Source: Clostridia bacterium (lineage in GTDB: Bacteria; Acidobacteriota; Terriglobia; Terriglobales; Acidobacteriaceae). Taken from it: 64,000 nt of DNA. Positions 34,318 to 43,040 of this stretch are shown here, one piece after another. The position numbers and the translations under genes are program-made. The stretch lies in assembly GCA_035561135.1 (NCBI GenBank), contig DATMYA010000008.1:248001-312000 (forward strand), in the 5' to 3' direction. A model generated the notes under the pieces. The model was not told the origin of the DNA, did not search any database, and was given only the letters and a program-made list of their open reading frames with translations. Each line of letters starts with the position of its first letter. The first letter of the stretch is position 1.

Positions 34318-35166
34318 CTACTTGCGTCCGCCGAAAATTGCTAGTGGATGCTCGAAGCTCAGGTACAAAATGATTCCGGTATCGCCCGCGCTTGGGCCGG
34401 CACCGATGGGAACGGCGAGGCCCGGAACGATCTGAAGGCCACTTCTGAAGTTATGTGCCCAACGCACGCCGGGACTGATGAGCAGGTCGTGTGCGCGCTG
34501 CGTCTTGTCGCTTGCAACCACAGACTCGCTCCCTGTCCACACAGTCTCGAGCATGACATTGAAGTTCTGGCGTGCCAGCCAGATGAACGACTGGCCAAGG
34601 TTGTAGCCGTTGACAGAGGCAGTCTCGCGCAGTTCGTTGCGCGCACGCGGCACCCAGGTTGCGCCAGCATTGAGGTGCGTCACAAGCTTGCGGTTCAACG
34701 CAATGCTGACCGGAAGGTTGACCTGCACTCCGGCTCCGCCGTAGCCGCGGCCAAGGCGCACGTCGCCACTCGGCAGCAGTGCGCTGACACGCGGAGAAAT
34801 GGCGACGCGCGTGTCTCCGCTCCCTAGGAGTTGATAGCGATAGTTAATGGCCGTGTCGCCGATTCCGGCGCCCGCACCGGCAAAGCCAGTGCGTGTGGCG
34901 GAAAGAGTAAAACTGAACTGGTGCTTCTGCCCGGTAACGGGCCACTCTTCCGTGAAATTGTAGACCCACTCCTTGGTATCAAAGCTGCGGGTAAAGAAGC
35001 TGATGTGCTGTATGACACCGGGCTCCTGGTTGTAAGCCTCCTCAATCAGGAAGCTGTTGTCCTGAATGGGAGCGGGGTCGGCCGGTTCGGATTGCTGGCC
35101 GGCTAATTGCCCTACTGCCAGGGATAGCGCGAACGCGGCGAAAAGGAATCGGGCGACGGATCTCAT
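34318..35166 (-). CDS. Outer-membrane beta-barrel protein (transporter/MetA-pathway type)
   Basis: 282 residues from ATG 35166. A signal peptide (SVARFLFAAFALSLAVGQ, ending near LAGQQ) is followed by alternating hydrophobic beta strands: FSFTLSATRTGFAGAGAGIG, NYRYQLLG, RVAISPRVSALLPSGD, VQVNLPVSIAL and a terminal aromatic-containing strand IILYLSFEHPLA. This fits the PF13557-like family of barrel proteins ('transporter', meta-pathway). The open frame extends 79 codons upstream but only this start gives a signal peptide. A Fur-like palindrome sits 32-46 bases upstream, so expression may respond to iron. Confidence 0.7.
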   Translation of the reverse strand: MRSVARFLFAAFALSLAVGQLAGQQSEPADPAPIQDNSFLIEEAYNQEPGVIQHISFFTRSFDTKEWVYNFTEEWPVTGQKHQFSFTLSATRTGFAGAGAGIGDTAINYRYQLLGSGDTRVAISPRVSALLPSGDVRLGRGYGGAGVQVNLPVSIALNRKLVTHLNAGATWVPRARNELRETASVNGYNLGQSFIWLARQNFNVMLETVWTGSESVVASDKTQRAHDLLISPGVRWAHNFRSGLQIVPGLAVPIGAGPSAGDTGIILYLSFEHPLAIFGGRK

Positions 35167-35197
35167 GAATGGCCTCGTGCCGGGGGTTTTATGAACA

Positions 35198-35212
35198 TGA
35201 AAATCATTTTCA
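35198..35212. promoter_or_regulatory. Fur-like 7-1-7 palindrome
   Basis: TGAAAATCATTTTCA is a perfect 7-1-7 inverted repeat, differing from the classical Fur core (TGATAATNATTATCA) at one position per half-site. It lies 32-46 bases upstream of the start of the minus-strand outer-membrane protein gene, a normal position for a repressor site over a promoter. Confidence 0.6.
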
Positions 35213-35428
35213 GGACGGCTCAATCCTAGGCGGACTCGCAAACCCGAGTCCGTGACACTGGTCACATGATGCGCGTTCACAACAACTTCGGATCCGCGCC
35301 TTTGCGGCGAGTTGTTCACGTCTGCACGTATCGGCAACAGAGGGCGATACACATCAATCGATGCGGGCTCGGTTGGGAGATTTGCTCGCCATACTGGGAG
35401 CACGGCGTGTGCTCCGGTTATTGCGCTT

Positions 35429-36664
35429 TCACTTGCGTAGCAGGTGGCAGGAATGCGTTTTTATTACAAGCCACACGGGAGTACCCGGCTCGAGGTGAAG
35501 TGAGTTGACGGCAGCGGGCGTGAGATGCACGTCGAAGACGACGGCGGGATCGGCGGCGCAGGCGATGGTGGCCGTTATGACGAAGTCTCGGCGAGTCAGA
35601 GTACGGACATCTCCAGCCAGGAGGTTGCGAGCGCTGATGGATTCAGGCTTGCGAGTAGCGAGCAGGATGTCTCCGGCGCGTACGCCGACGCGAAGGCGTT
35701 GGCCGGCTTCTGAGCGCACGAGTGGGACCTCCAGAAGCACAGGAGCAGAGGTGCCCTCGGGTGCAAAGACCGTTGCCAGCGCCGATGCCGCATCGCCGAG
35801 GTGCGGCAGCAGCCTGCACGTCATGCTTCCCTGTTCGTCGTTGAGCCCCTGCACGATGCAATCGAAGACGTTTTCGAAGCCGACGAGTTGCGCGATAGTT
35901 TCGTGAACCGGCGCTTCGAGAACTTCGTGCGCAACTCCCTCGGAGAGAACGCGGCCCTGGTCGAGCACGATCACGCGCTCGGCGAGGGAATAGACCTCCT
36001 GCCGATCGTGCGTTACATACAGGATTGGAATGCGGTGGTCGCGGTTCCATCGGCGCAGGTCGTCGATGATGGAGTTCTTGGTCGGGGCATCGAGCCCGCT
36101 AAGCGGTTCGTCCAACAGCAAGTAGCGAGGGTCCGTTACCAGCGCTCGCGCGAGTGCGACGCGCTGGCGCTCGCCGCCGGAAATCTGCGCCGGACGACGC
36201 GAGGCGCAATGCCCTATCCTGAAGGATTGCAGGATTCCGCTGGTTCGGTGTTGACGCTCGTCTCGCGGGAGGCCGGCGAGTCCGTACGCGATGTTCTCGG
36301 CGGCAGTCAAATGCGGAAACAACGCTAGGGACTGGAACAGGTAACCGACAAGGCGATGCTCTGGACGCACGTCGACGTGCGCGCGGGTACGGGTTTCGCG
36401 ATCAAACAGCACGCGATCGTTGACGGTGATGCGCCCCGCGTCGGGAGTGCAGAGTCCGGCGAGGCTGTCGAGAATTGTCGTCTTACCAGAGCCGGACGCA
36501 CCAAACAGAACCGTGATGCCGGGGCGCAGGATGAACTCGGCACCGACTGAGAATCCGCTGTCGAACCGTTTGTCGATGCAGGCGTAGAGCGTGTTCGCCG
36601 GTGACGGCTCCGCAGCGCCTGGGGCGAGCATGGTTCGACGGTCAAGTTGGTTGCGCGCGATCAT
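35429..36664 (-). CDS. modC: Molybdate ABC transporter ATP-binding protein
   Basis: 411 residues from ATG 36664, overlapping the modB stop (ATGA). Walker A GASGSGKTT, Q-loop in GYLFQSLALFPHLTA, signature ISGGERQRVALARAL and Walker B LLLDEPLSGLD are complete. Residues about 335-411 form a TOBE/Mop-like molybdate-sensing C-terminal domain (SISARNLLAGDVRTL). The VLFDRETRTRAHVDVRPEHR block before the Q-loop is typical of ModC. With ModA and ModB it imports molybdate (possibly tungstate). The N-terminal 30 residues are a little longer than usual. Confidence 0.9.
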   Translation of the reverse strand: MIARNQLDRRTMLAPGAAEPSPANTLYACIDKRFDSGFSVGAEFILRPGITVLFGASGSGKTTILDSLAGLCTPDAGRITVNDRVLFDRETRTRAHVDVRPEHRLVGYLFQSLALFPHLTAAENIAYGLAGLPRDERQHRTSGILQSFRIGHCASRRPAQISGGERQRVALARALVTDPRYLLLDEPLSGLDAPTKNSIIDDLRRWNRDHRIPILYVTHDRQEVYSLAERVIVLDQGRVLSEGVAHEVLEAPVHETIAQLVGFENVFDCIVQGLNDEQGSMTCRLLPHLGDAASALATVFAPEGTSAPVLLEVPLVRSEAGQRLRVGVRAGDILLATRKPESISARNLLAGDVRTLTRRDFVITATIACAADPAVVFDVHLTPAAVNSLHLEPGTPVWLVIKTHSCHLLRK

Positions 36665-37341
36665 CGTCTGGCGAAAGGCCATGCCGCCCAGGCACGCCGG
36701 TTGAATCCGTACACAAAGCAAAGAAGCACGAATGAGATAGCGAGCAGCAGCAGCGCCATCTGATTTGCGCCCACGTAGTCGAGCGCCTGCACTCGATCGT
36801 AAATGGCGATGGAAACGGTCTGCGTGGCTCCAGGTATGTTACCGCCAATCATGAGCACGACGCCGAACTCGCCAAGAGTATGCGCAAAGCTGAGTGCAAA
36901 GCCTGTGAGCAGTCCCGGCAGCGACAACGGAAGCACAATGCGCCAGAAGGTACGCAGGCGCGACGCTCCGAGCGTAGCCGAGGCGGCGAGCAGCTTGCGA
37001 TCGACACCGGCAAATGAAGCCGCAATCGGTTGAACCGCGAATGGCAAGCTGTAGCAGATGGAACCTATGACGAGTCCCCGGAAAGTGAAAACCAGGGTGT
37101 GACCTGTCCAGTCTTGATAAAGGCGACCTAAGGGGCTGTTCGGGCCGAGTGCAACCAGGAGGTAGAACCCGAGCACAGTTGGCGGAAGCACGATTGGCAA
37201 CGCGACAACGGCTTCGATCAGAAACTTCCACCGTCGCCGGGTGAACGCGATCCAATATGCGATGGGCACTCCGAGCGCAAGCAGCACCGCAGAGACAATG
37301 GTCGCCAGTCGCAACGTGAGCCACAATGGCTGGAAGTCCAT
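36661..37341 (-). CDS. modB: Molybdate ABC transporter permease
   Basis: 226 residues from ATG 37341 (MDFQPLWLTLRLATIVSAVL). Five membrane segments; the start of the protein and LPIVLPPTVLGFYLLVALGP are hallmarks of ModB. The EAA loop that contacts ModC is ASATLGASRLRTFWRIVLPL. The inner-membrane permease forms a homodimer with two ModC. It overlaps modC by 4 bases and is separated from modA by 121 bases that include a repeat element. Confidence 0.92.
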   Translation of the reverse strand: MDFQPLWLTLRLATIVSAVLLALGVPIAYWIAFTRRRWKFLIEAVVALPIVLPPTVLGFYLLVALGPNSPLGRLYQDWTGHTLVFTFRGLVIGSICYSLPFAVQPIAASFAGVDRKLLAASATLGASRLRTFWRIVLPLSLPGLLTGFALSFAHTLGEFGVVLMIGGNIPGATQTVSIAIYDRVQALDYVGANQMALLLLAISFVLLCFVYGFNRRAWAAWPFARR

Positions 37342-37449
37342 GGCAAGAGAGTAGCGCAAGATTGGGGCTTCGGCATATGCAGTTGTCGAGGGATGGGAGT
37401 TGTTGGTGGGAAACGCTGGTGCTGCACGGCCACGCAGCAGCATTGGCCC

Positions 37450-37490
37450 AGTGCTCAGTGACCTAGTGGCTGAGCAGCTCAGAAGCTCGG
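37450..37490. repeat. GCTCAGC-type repeat overlapping the 3' end of modA
   Basis: Bases GTGCTCAGTGACC, GTGGCTGAGCAGCTCAG and AAGCTC belong to the same short-period family as 34205-34263. The element runs from the intergenic gap into the last codons of modA: the final residues ASELLSH and the stop are encoded by it. Confidence 0.55.
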
Positions 37491-38383
37491 CGAATAAACC
37501 CGTGGCGGGCGAAAATGGCGCGAGCTTCCTCTGTGCTCAGGAACTGAAGAAAGGCGCGAGCGACTTGCTGGTGCGGTGCGTTCTTGAGAACGACACCGAC
37601 TTGATCAAACTGCGGGTAGGAGTTGGCCGGAAGTGGCGACCAGTGTCCGTCGGCCTTTCGAGAACTGAAAAGCAACGACGCCGCAATAAGACCAGCCTGA
37701 GCGCTGCCGGAATCCACGAATTGTGCCGCTTGCGACACGTTTTCTCCGTACACGAGCTTGGGCGCGACTTGGTCATAAATGCCGAGCTTCCGGAGAGCCG
37801 CGACGGCTGCACGCCCATAAGGCGCGTGCTGCGGGTTGGCAACCGCGATTTTACGTATGCTGGGAGAGAGCAGCAGTCGAGCGTCCAGCGGGCTCCGCTT
37901 GGAAGGAATCCAGAGTACGAGGACGCCGCGAGCATAAGTAATCTTTGTTGGAGCGTCGGCCAGCCCGCTAGAGATAAGCCGGCTCGGGAAATCGGCGTCG
38001 GCTGACAGGAACACGTCGTAGGGAGCGCCATTCGATATCTGTGCAAAAAGACTGCCGGAAGACCCAAGTGAAGGCTTAACGGTATGTCCGGTTTTCGCCT
38101 GGAAAACGGCCGAGAGATCCTTTAGCGCGTAAGTAAGGTCGCTGGCCGCGGCCACAGTGAGTTGATCGGCAACTGCGGCGGGGCTGTGGCACAACAGAGC
38201 GGCTGCGAGCACGACGGCAGCAACAGTCCTGGAGAATCGACATTCTCGCAGAAGTCTTGCCGGACGCGGAATTCGCGCCAGAAGGGACGCACAGCCCCAG
38301 CCGGAACACGTTGCGCGAAAAACTGTAAGTCTTTGCTTACCTTGGCTTGAGACGTGAGTCCAATCAGTTGGTCGAAAATCCAT
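37463..38383 (-). CDS. modA: Molybdate-binding periplasmic protein
   Basis: 306 residues from the ATG at 38383; an ATG at 38404 is in the same frame. Neither has a good ribosome site, and both leave about 45-50 residues before the hydrophobic signal core TVAAVVLAAALLCHSPAAVA, so the true start could be a non-standard codon nearer to 38260. The mature part is ModA: LTVAAASDLTYALKDLSAVF, KPSLGSSGSLFAQISNGAPY, DVFLSADADFPSRLI, and YGENVSQAAQFVDSGSAQAG. The conserved serines and Asp contacting molybdate in this fold are in SSGSL and ASDL. The last residues come from a repeat element. Confidence 0.85.
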   Translation of the reverse strand: MDFRPTDWTHVSSQGKQRLTVFRATCSGWGCASLLARIPRPARLLRECRFSRTVAAVVLAAALLCHSPAAVADQLTVAAASDLTYALKDLSAVFQAKTGHTVKPSLGSSGSLFAQISNGAPYDVFLSADADFPSRLISSGLADAPTKITYARGVLVLWIPSKRSPLDARLLLSPSIRKIAVANPQHAPYGRAAVAALRKLGIYDQVAPKLVYGENVSQAAQFVDSGSAQAGLIAASLLFSSRKADGHWSPLPANSYPQFDQVGVVLKNAPHQQVARAFLQFLSTEEARAIFARHGFIRRASELLSH

Positions 38384-38591
38384 TTCACGGCCGTCGCACG
38401 TCATGAATTCATTGTATTTCGGAACAAGCTCTAATTGTTCGTGTTTAAGCAGTTAGTAGCTATGCAAGAATACATACTGGGGTGGGTTGCGAAAATTGTT
38501 CAACTCCGTGCAAAGGCGGAAAACCTGCGTGGGGCGCCGAACCGGAAAAGATTCCTGGATCTGAAAGTTTGCAAGGCGAAGGGGCAGCGGA

Positions 38592-40058
38592 TTGAAAGTT
38601 CTTACACACAAGTGGTTTATCCTGATTGTTTTGGTACTGGTCGTGGCCGGAGTAGCGGCTTTCACGCTGCGCGGCAAAGAGAAAACGCAATACTTCACGG
38701 GCAAAGCCGAGCGCGGCGACTTGCGCGCAGTAGTAGAAGCTACGGGTACGATCAATGCCGTGACGACCGTACAGGTCGGCTCACAGGTTTCGGGCAATGT
38801 TTCGAAGCTATTTGCCGATTTTAATTCGCGCGTGAAAAAAGGGCAGGTCATTGCCCGCATCGATCCCTCTATCTTTGAAGGCAATCTGAACCAGGCCCAG
38901 GCCGACATGGAAAACGCAAAGGCTAATCTGGCCGTTGCGCGTGCCAACCTGGAAAAATCGAAAGCCACGGCGCTCCAGGCGAAACAGGACTTGGAACGCA
39001 CGGAGCGGCTGACCAAAGAAGGCGTCATGAGCCAACAGCAGCTCGACCTGGCGCAGTCGAACTACGATGCCGCGGCAGCGCAGGTGAATGCCTCGCAGGC
39101 CCAGGTAACACAGGCCTCGGCCCAAATCAAGCAGCGCGGGGCGGCAGTGCAGGTGGCCCAAACCAACGTGAACAACACGATCATCACCGCTCCCATTGAC
39201 GGCACGGTGGTGAACCGCAATGTGGACGTTGGCCAGACGGTTGCCGCCTCCATGCAGGCACCCACTCTTTTCACGATCGCGCAGGACCTTACGAAGATGC
39301 AGGTCTATGCCAAAACGGACGAGAGTGACGTTGGCATGATCCGCCCGGGGCAGAAGGTAACTTTTAAGGTCGATGCTTTCCCTAAAGACGTTTTCACGGG
39401 TGAAGTGGTGCAGGTACGCATGAACGCGACAACCGTGCAGAACGTCGTGACCTATGACACGGTTGTGGAATTTGCCAATCCCGAGATGAAGCTGTTTCCG
39501 GGTATGACAGCCTATGTGACCATCCCGGTATCAGAAGCGGAGGACGCGCTGAAGATTCCGAATGGCGCTTTGCGCTATCGTCCCGACATGAGTCCAGATG
39601 AACTCAAGGCTGTGATGGCGAAGTACGGCATGGACCAGGGCGGACGTGGGCAGCGCAACGGAGCTACGAGTGCATCGGCCGGCAACGGTACGCGCCCGGG
39701 CGGTACTGCAACGGGAGAGAATGGCGCCACGGCGCAGTTTGGCGCGAGGAAACGCGCGGCAGCCGAGAACGCCGACCAGGCAGACGCCACAACTCCTGAA
39801 GTACAAGGGCCGCGACAGGTAAAGCCGGAAATGGCGCTGGTTTGGAAACTGCGGCAGGATAAATCGCTTGAACCGGTTCAGGTGCGGGTCGGCATTACGG
39901 ACCACACCATGACGGAAGTGGCCGAGGTACTGAAGGGCGACCTGAAAGAAGGCGACGAACTGGTGATTGGCGCAGCTTCGGCAAACCGTGCGGTCGGCGG
40001 CGGCGCAACTCCGCGGCCTGGCATGGGTGGCGGCGCAGGCGGGCCGCGCATGAGGTAA
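38592..40058 (+). CDS. macA: MacA-like periplasmic adaptor (HlyD/MFP family)
   Basis: 488 residues from TTG 38592 with AAGGGG about 9 bases upstream. An N-terminal membrane anchor (FILIVLVLVVAGVAAF) is followed by the lipoyl half VEATGTINAVTTVQVGSQVS, a long alpha-hairpin rich in Ala/Gln (residues about 95-175), the second lipoyl half NTIITAPIDGTVVNRNVDVG, and beta-barrel and membrane-proximal domains. A Gly/Ala/Thr-rich insert (about residues 350-400) and a Gly-rich C-terminus are unusual but common in this phylum. It links the downstream ABC transporter to an outer-membrane channel. Confidence 0.85.
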   Translation: MKVLTHKWFILIVLVLVVAGVAAFTLRGKEKTQYFTGKAERGDLRAVVEATGTINAVTTVQVGSQVSGNVSKLFADFNSRVKKGQVIARIDPSIFEGNLNQAQADMENAKANLAVARANLEKSKATALQAKQDLERTERLTKEGVMSQQQLDLAQSNYDAAAAQVNASQAQVTQASAQIKQRGAAVQVAQTNVNNTIITAPIDGTVVNRNVDVGQTVAASMQAPTLFTIAQDLTKMQVYAKTDESDVGMIRPGQKVTFKVDAFPKDVFTGEVVQVRMNATTVQNVVTYDTVVEFANPEMKLFPGMTAYVTIPVSEAEDALKIPNGALRYRPDMSPDELKAVMAKYGMDQGGRGQRNGATSASAGNGTRPGGTATGENGATAQFGARKRAAAENADQADATTPEVQGPRQVKPEMALVWKLRQDKSLEPVQVRVGITDHTMTEVAEVLKGDLKEGDELVIGAASANRAVGGGATPRPGMGGGAGGPRMR

Positions 40059-40083
40059 GCGAGGCGGAAGCCGGTTGCATCGA

Positions 40084-40128
40084 GCGTCCGAGCCCTCCCC
40101 GGGAATCAGGGAGACAGGGTTCGGACGC
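40084..40128 (+). other. Strong intra-operon hairpin between macA- and macB-like genes
   Basis: A 13-bp stem: GCGTCCGAGCCCT (40084-40096) pairs with AGGGTTCGGACGC (40116-40128) with a single G-U pair; an inner CTCCCC/GGGAG pairing can extend it. It lacks a T-run, so it is more likely an mRNA-stabilising or processing structure that sets different levels of the two proteins than a terminator. Confidence 0.55.
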
Positions 40129-40178
40129 AGCAACATTTCATCACAGCATTAGCAATTACAGCACCAGCCGGGACTTCA

Positions 40179-40967
40179 ATGGATCTGCTCACAAGAGAAC
40201 GACAGGAAGACTCACTTAGCACGGCGTCGAAGCCGGTACTACAGGTTCTGGACGTGCACAAGTACTACGAACTAGGGGAAACGCGTGTTCATGCGCTTCG
40301 CGGAGTGACGGTCGATATCAACCGAGGCGAGTTCGTCGCAATCATGGGCGCGAGCGGCAGCGGAAAATCGACTTTCATGAATATTCTTGGCTGCCTGGAC
40401 AAGCCAACCAGCGGACAATATTTCCTCGAAGACACGGATGTCTCAGGACTGACGAAGAAAGACCTCGCACTGATACGGAACCGCAAAATTGGGTTCGTGT
40501 TCCAAGGCTTCAACCTCCTTTCGCGCACGACCGCGCTGGAAAACGTCGAACTGCCGACGCTGTACGCGCGCATCGACAAGGCTGAACGCGACAAGCGTGG
40601 AAAACAAGCGCTTGAACTGGTAGGCCTGGGAGAGCGAGTGGATCACTTCCCTTCCCAACTTTCCGGCGGACAGCAACAGCGAGTGGCCATCGCGCGGGCG
40701 CTGGTGAACAGACCCGCCATACTGCTGGCCGATGAGCCGACTGGGAACCTGGACAGCCGAACGTCTGTGGAGATTATGGATATCTTCCAGACGCTCAACG
40801 CCGAGGGATTGACGATCGTACTGGTGACGCACGAGCATGACATCGCACAGTTTGCGAAGCGGAACATTTTCTTCCGAGACGGCAAGATCAAGCGCGACGA
40901 GTTTGTGAAGGATCGTCCACTGGCCAGCGAAGTATTGCGAACGATGCCCACTGTTGACGAAGACTGA
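40179..40967 (+). CDS. ABC transporter ATP-binding protein (MacB/LolD type)
   Basis: 262 residues. Walker A IMGASGSGKSTFMNILGCLD, Q-loop IGFVFQGFNLLSRTTALENV, signature LSGGQQQRVAIARAL, Walker B ILLADEPTGNLDSRT, and H-loop LVTHEHD are complete. The LDKPTSGQYFLEDTDVSGL block and GFVFQGFNLL are characteristic of the LolD/MacB clade that powers export or lipoprotein release without itself crossing the membrane. It lies in an operon with the adaptor and the permease, replacing the fused MacB of E. coli by two separate genes. Confidence 0.9.
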   Translation: MDLLTRERQEDSLSTASKPVLQVLDVHKYYELGETRVHALRGVTVDINRGEFVAIMGASGSGKSTFMNILGCLDKPTSGQYFLEDTDVSGLTKKDLALIRNRKIGFVFQGFNLLSRTTALENVELPTLYARIDKAERDKRGKQALELVGLGERVDHFPSQLSGGQQQRVAIARALVNRPAILLADEPTGNLDSRTSVEIMDIFQTLNAEGLTIVLVTHEHDIAQFAKRNIFFRDGKIKRDEFVKDRPLASEVLRTMPTVDED

Positions 40968-41039
40968 AGAGAATCATTCCTACACGCGCATGGCCCATAT
41001 TCGCGACACGCGATCGGCACAGGGAACTGACAACTTACT

Positions 41040-42263
41040 ATGGACTTAATTTCGATTTTACGGATTGCGCTACGGGCGCTGGCTCGCAATAAGATGCGCT
41101 CCAGCCTGACGATGCTGGGCATCATCATTGGCGTCGGCGCGGTGATTGCCATGGTTGGCGTGGGCCAGGGGGCGCGCCAACAAGTACAGGACCAGATTGC
41201 GGCCATGGGCTCGAACATTTTGTTCGTCGGCTCCGGTTCGGTGAACCGCAGCGGACAAAGAACCGGATTTGGCGGCACCAAGACTCTGGTACAGGGCGAC
41301 CTGGACGCGATTATGCGCGAAGTCCCCACGATCAAGGCTGCGGCTCCGAGCAGCGGTACAAGCGTGCAGATCGTGTTCGAAAACCAGAACTGGTCGACGC
41401 GTGTCACAGGAACCACGCCTGCCTATTTCGAAGTGCGCTCGTGGCCTATACAAAAAGGCTCCGTTTTCACCACAGGCGATGTGGAAACCGCGGCGAACGT
41501 CATCATCATCGGCGATACGGTACGCAAGAATTTGTTTGGCGACACGGACCCGATCGGCAAGACGATCCGGGTGCGCAGCTTGCCATTCAAGGTGGTGGGC
41601 GTGCTGAGCGTGAGGGGCTACTCGGCAGGCGGCATGGGTGGCGATCAGGACGATACGGCAATTCTCCCGATCACGACCCTGCAAAAGAAACTAACGGGTG
41701 ACACCTGGCTACAGGGCATCATGCTCTCGGCAATATCTCGTGAGGCAAGCTATGCGGCGCAGTCGCAGGTTGAGGCGCTGCTGAGGGATCGCCATCGTAT
41801 TCGTCCCGCTCAGGACGACGATTTTTTTGTTCGCAATATGGCTGACTTTGCTGAGTTGCAGGACCAATCGAGCGCCGTGTTCACCTACCTGCTGGGTTCG
41901 ATCGCAAGCGTGTCGCTGCTCGTGGGCGGGATCGGCATCATGAATATCATGCTGGTGAGCGTGACGGAGCGTACGCGCGAAATCGGTATTCGGATGGCGA
42001 TTGGCGCGACCGAGGCGGACGTGCAGCGGCAGTTCCTGATTGAGGCCGTGGTGCTGAGTTTGATGGGAGGCGCGATCGGTATCTTGCTTGGAGTCGGAAC
42101 CTCGTTTGCCATTACGAACCTGCTCGGTTGGGCAGTGCAGGTTTCGCCAATCGCGATCGGCACGGCGGTCGTGTTCTCAATGGCCGTAGGCGTTTTCTTC
42201 GGCTTCTATCCCGCCAGGAAAGCTGCGCGCCTGGACCCGATCGAGGCGCTTCGCTACGAGTAA
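41040..42263 (+). CDS. MacB-like ABC transporter permease
   Basis: 407 residues, type VII ABC permease topology: one N-terminal membrane segment (SSLTMLGIIIGVGAVIAMVG), a large periplasmic domain (MacB_PCD, about residues 40-270), then three C-terminal segments with GGIGIMNIMLVSVTERTREI, the hallmark FtsX-domain motif. The end PARKAARLDPIEALRYE is typical. It performs mechanotransmission with the adaptor to export a substrate (macrolide, peptide or siderophore in known systems). A clear terminator follows 20 bases after the stop. Confidence 0.9.
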   Translation: MDLISILRIALRALARNKMRSSLTMLGIIIGVGAVIAMVGVGQGARQQVQDQIAAMGSNILFVGSGSVNRSGQRTGFGGTKTLVQGDLDAIMREVPTIKAAAPSSGTSVQIVFENQNWSTRVTGTTPAYFEVRSWPIQKGSVFTTGDVETAANVIIIGDTVRKNLFGDTDPIGKTIRVRSLPFKVVGVLSVRGYSAGGMGGDQDDTAILPITTLQKKLTGDTWLQGIMLSAISREASYAAQSQVEALLRDRHRIRPAQDDDFFVRNMADFAELQDQSSAVFTYLLGSIASVSLLVGGIGIMNIMLVSVTERTREIGIRMAIGATEADVQRQFLIEAVVLSLMGGAIGILLGVGTSFAITNLLGWAVQVSPIAIGTAVVFSMAVGVFFGFYPARKAARLDPIEALRYE

Positions 42264-42283
42264 CAGTTGCAAATTCCCAAGAG

Positions 42284-42309
42284 CGGCGGCGATGATGCCG
42301 CCGTTTTTT
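42284..42309 (+). terminator. Intrinsic terminator of the MacAB-like operon
   Basis: Perfect 7-bp GC stem CGGCGGC (42284-42290) / GCCGCCG (42297-42303) with loop GATGAT, followed immediately by TTTTTT (42304-42309). It lies 20 bases after the permease stop codon. Confidence 0.92.
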
Positions 42310-42423
42310 CTTGCCAGATAATTGCTGTGACGCTCAGGGCTTGCACTTCGCGGCCATTCCAGCTACCTTATGCCACTTGGAAATGTTTGCACTGTTTCCG
42401 ATGCTCATCCCAGGAGGTGAGCC

Positions 42424-42909
42424 ATGAAAATATCGAAGGTCACTACGTTCCTGCTTGCTCTCTCCCTCTTCGCCGTTCTGATTGCATCCGCCTCCATTAC
42501 CCCAGCGCAAGCCGAATCGAAACAGGGCAAGGAGCCTATGGGATTCAGCCAGGAGAAGGCGACGCATCACTTCTACCTGCTTAAGAATGGCGGGGCCGTG
42601 GAAATCTCCGCCAAGGACCCGAATGACGCTGCGACCGTGAAAGCGATCCAGCAACATCTCGAGATGCAAGCGAAGGCATTCGAGAAAGGCAACTTCGATA
42701 CGCCCATCCAGGTTCACGGAAAAGTTCCAGATGGCGTGCCGATACTGAAGAAGCTGAGAAAAGAAATCACGTTTGAATCTCGCCAGACCGACACAGGCGC
42801 CGTGTTGCGCATGTTTTCCATCAACGCCCAGGCGAAGCAGGCCATTCACGACTTCATGAAGTTTCAGATCACCGAGCACAATACGGGCGATTCGATGGTC
42901 GTGGAATAG
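42424..42909 (+). CDS. Hypothetical secreted protein
   Basis: 161 residues with AGGAGG 5-10 bases upstream of the ATG. Signal peptide: ISKVTTFLLALSLFAVLIAS, cleavage likely after AQA. The mature part contains GFSQEKATHHFYLLKNGGAV, VEISAKDPNDAATVKAIQQH and VPDGVPILKKLRKEITFESR. I have the impression that small periplasmic proteins with this 'HHF-L--GG-I' stretch are widespread in Proteobacteria and Acidobacteriota, but I cannot give a function. A His pair near the N-terminus could bind metal. Confidence 0.75.
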   Translation: MKISKVTTFLLALSLFAVLIASASITPAQAESKQGKEPMGFSQEKATHHFYLLKNGGAVEISAKDPNDAATVKAIQQHLEMQAKAFEKGNFDTPIQVHGKVPDGVPILKKLRKEITFESRQTDTGAVLRMFSINAQAKQAIHDFMKFQITEHNTGDSMVVE

Positions 42910-42927
42910 GTCTCAAACACGATAGAA

Positions 42928-42947
42928 GGCTGGCCGCCAGGCCAGCC
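42928..42947. other. Perfect hairpin between convergent genes
   Basis: GGCTGGCC (42928-42935) pairs perfectly with GGCCAGCC (42940-42947) over a GCCA loop, between the secreted-protein gene (+) and ccmD (-). There is no T-run, so a terminator function is uncertain, but the position between converging genes fits. Confidence 0.45.
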
Positions 42948-43040
42948 AGTAGGCTCATTCGTGAACGAGCGCGCTATCCCCGCCCTACTTGTCGCAGAAC
43001 GCACGATTTTTTCACTCCGCGATTCTTTCACTGACAGTAG

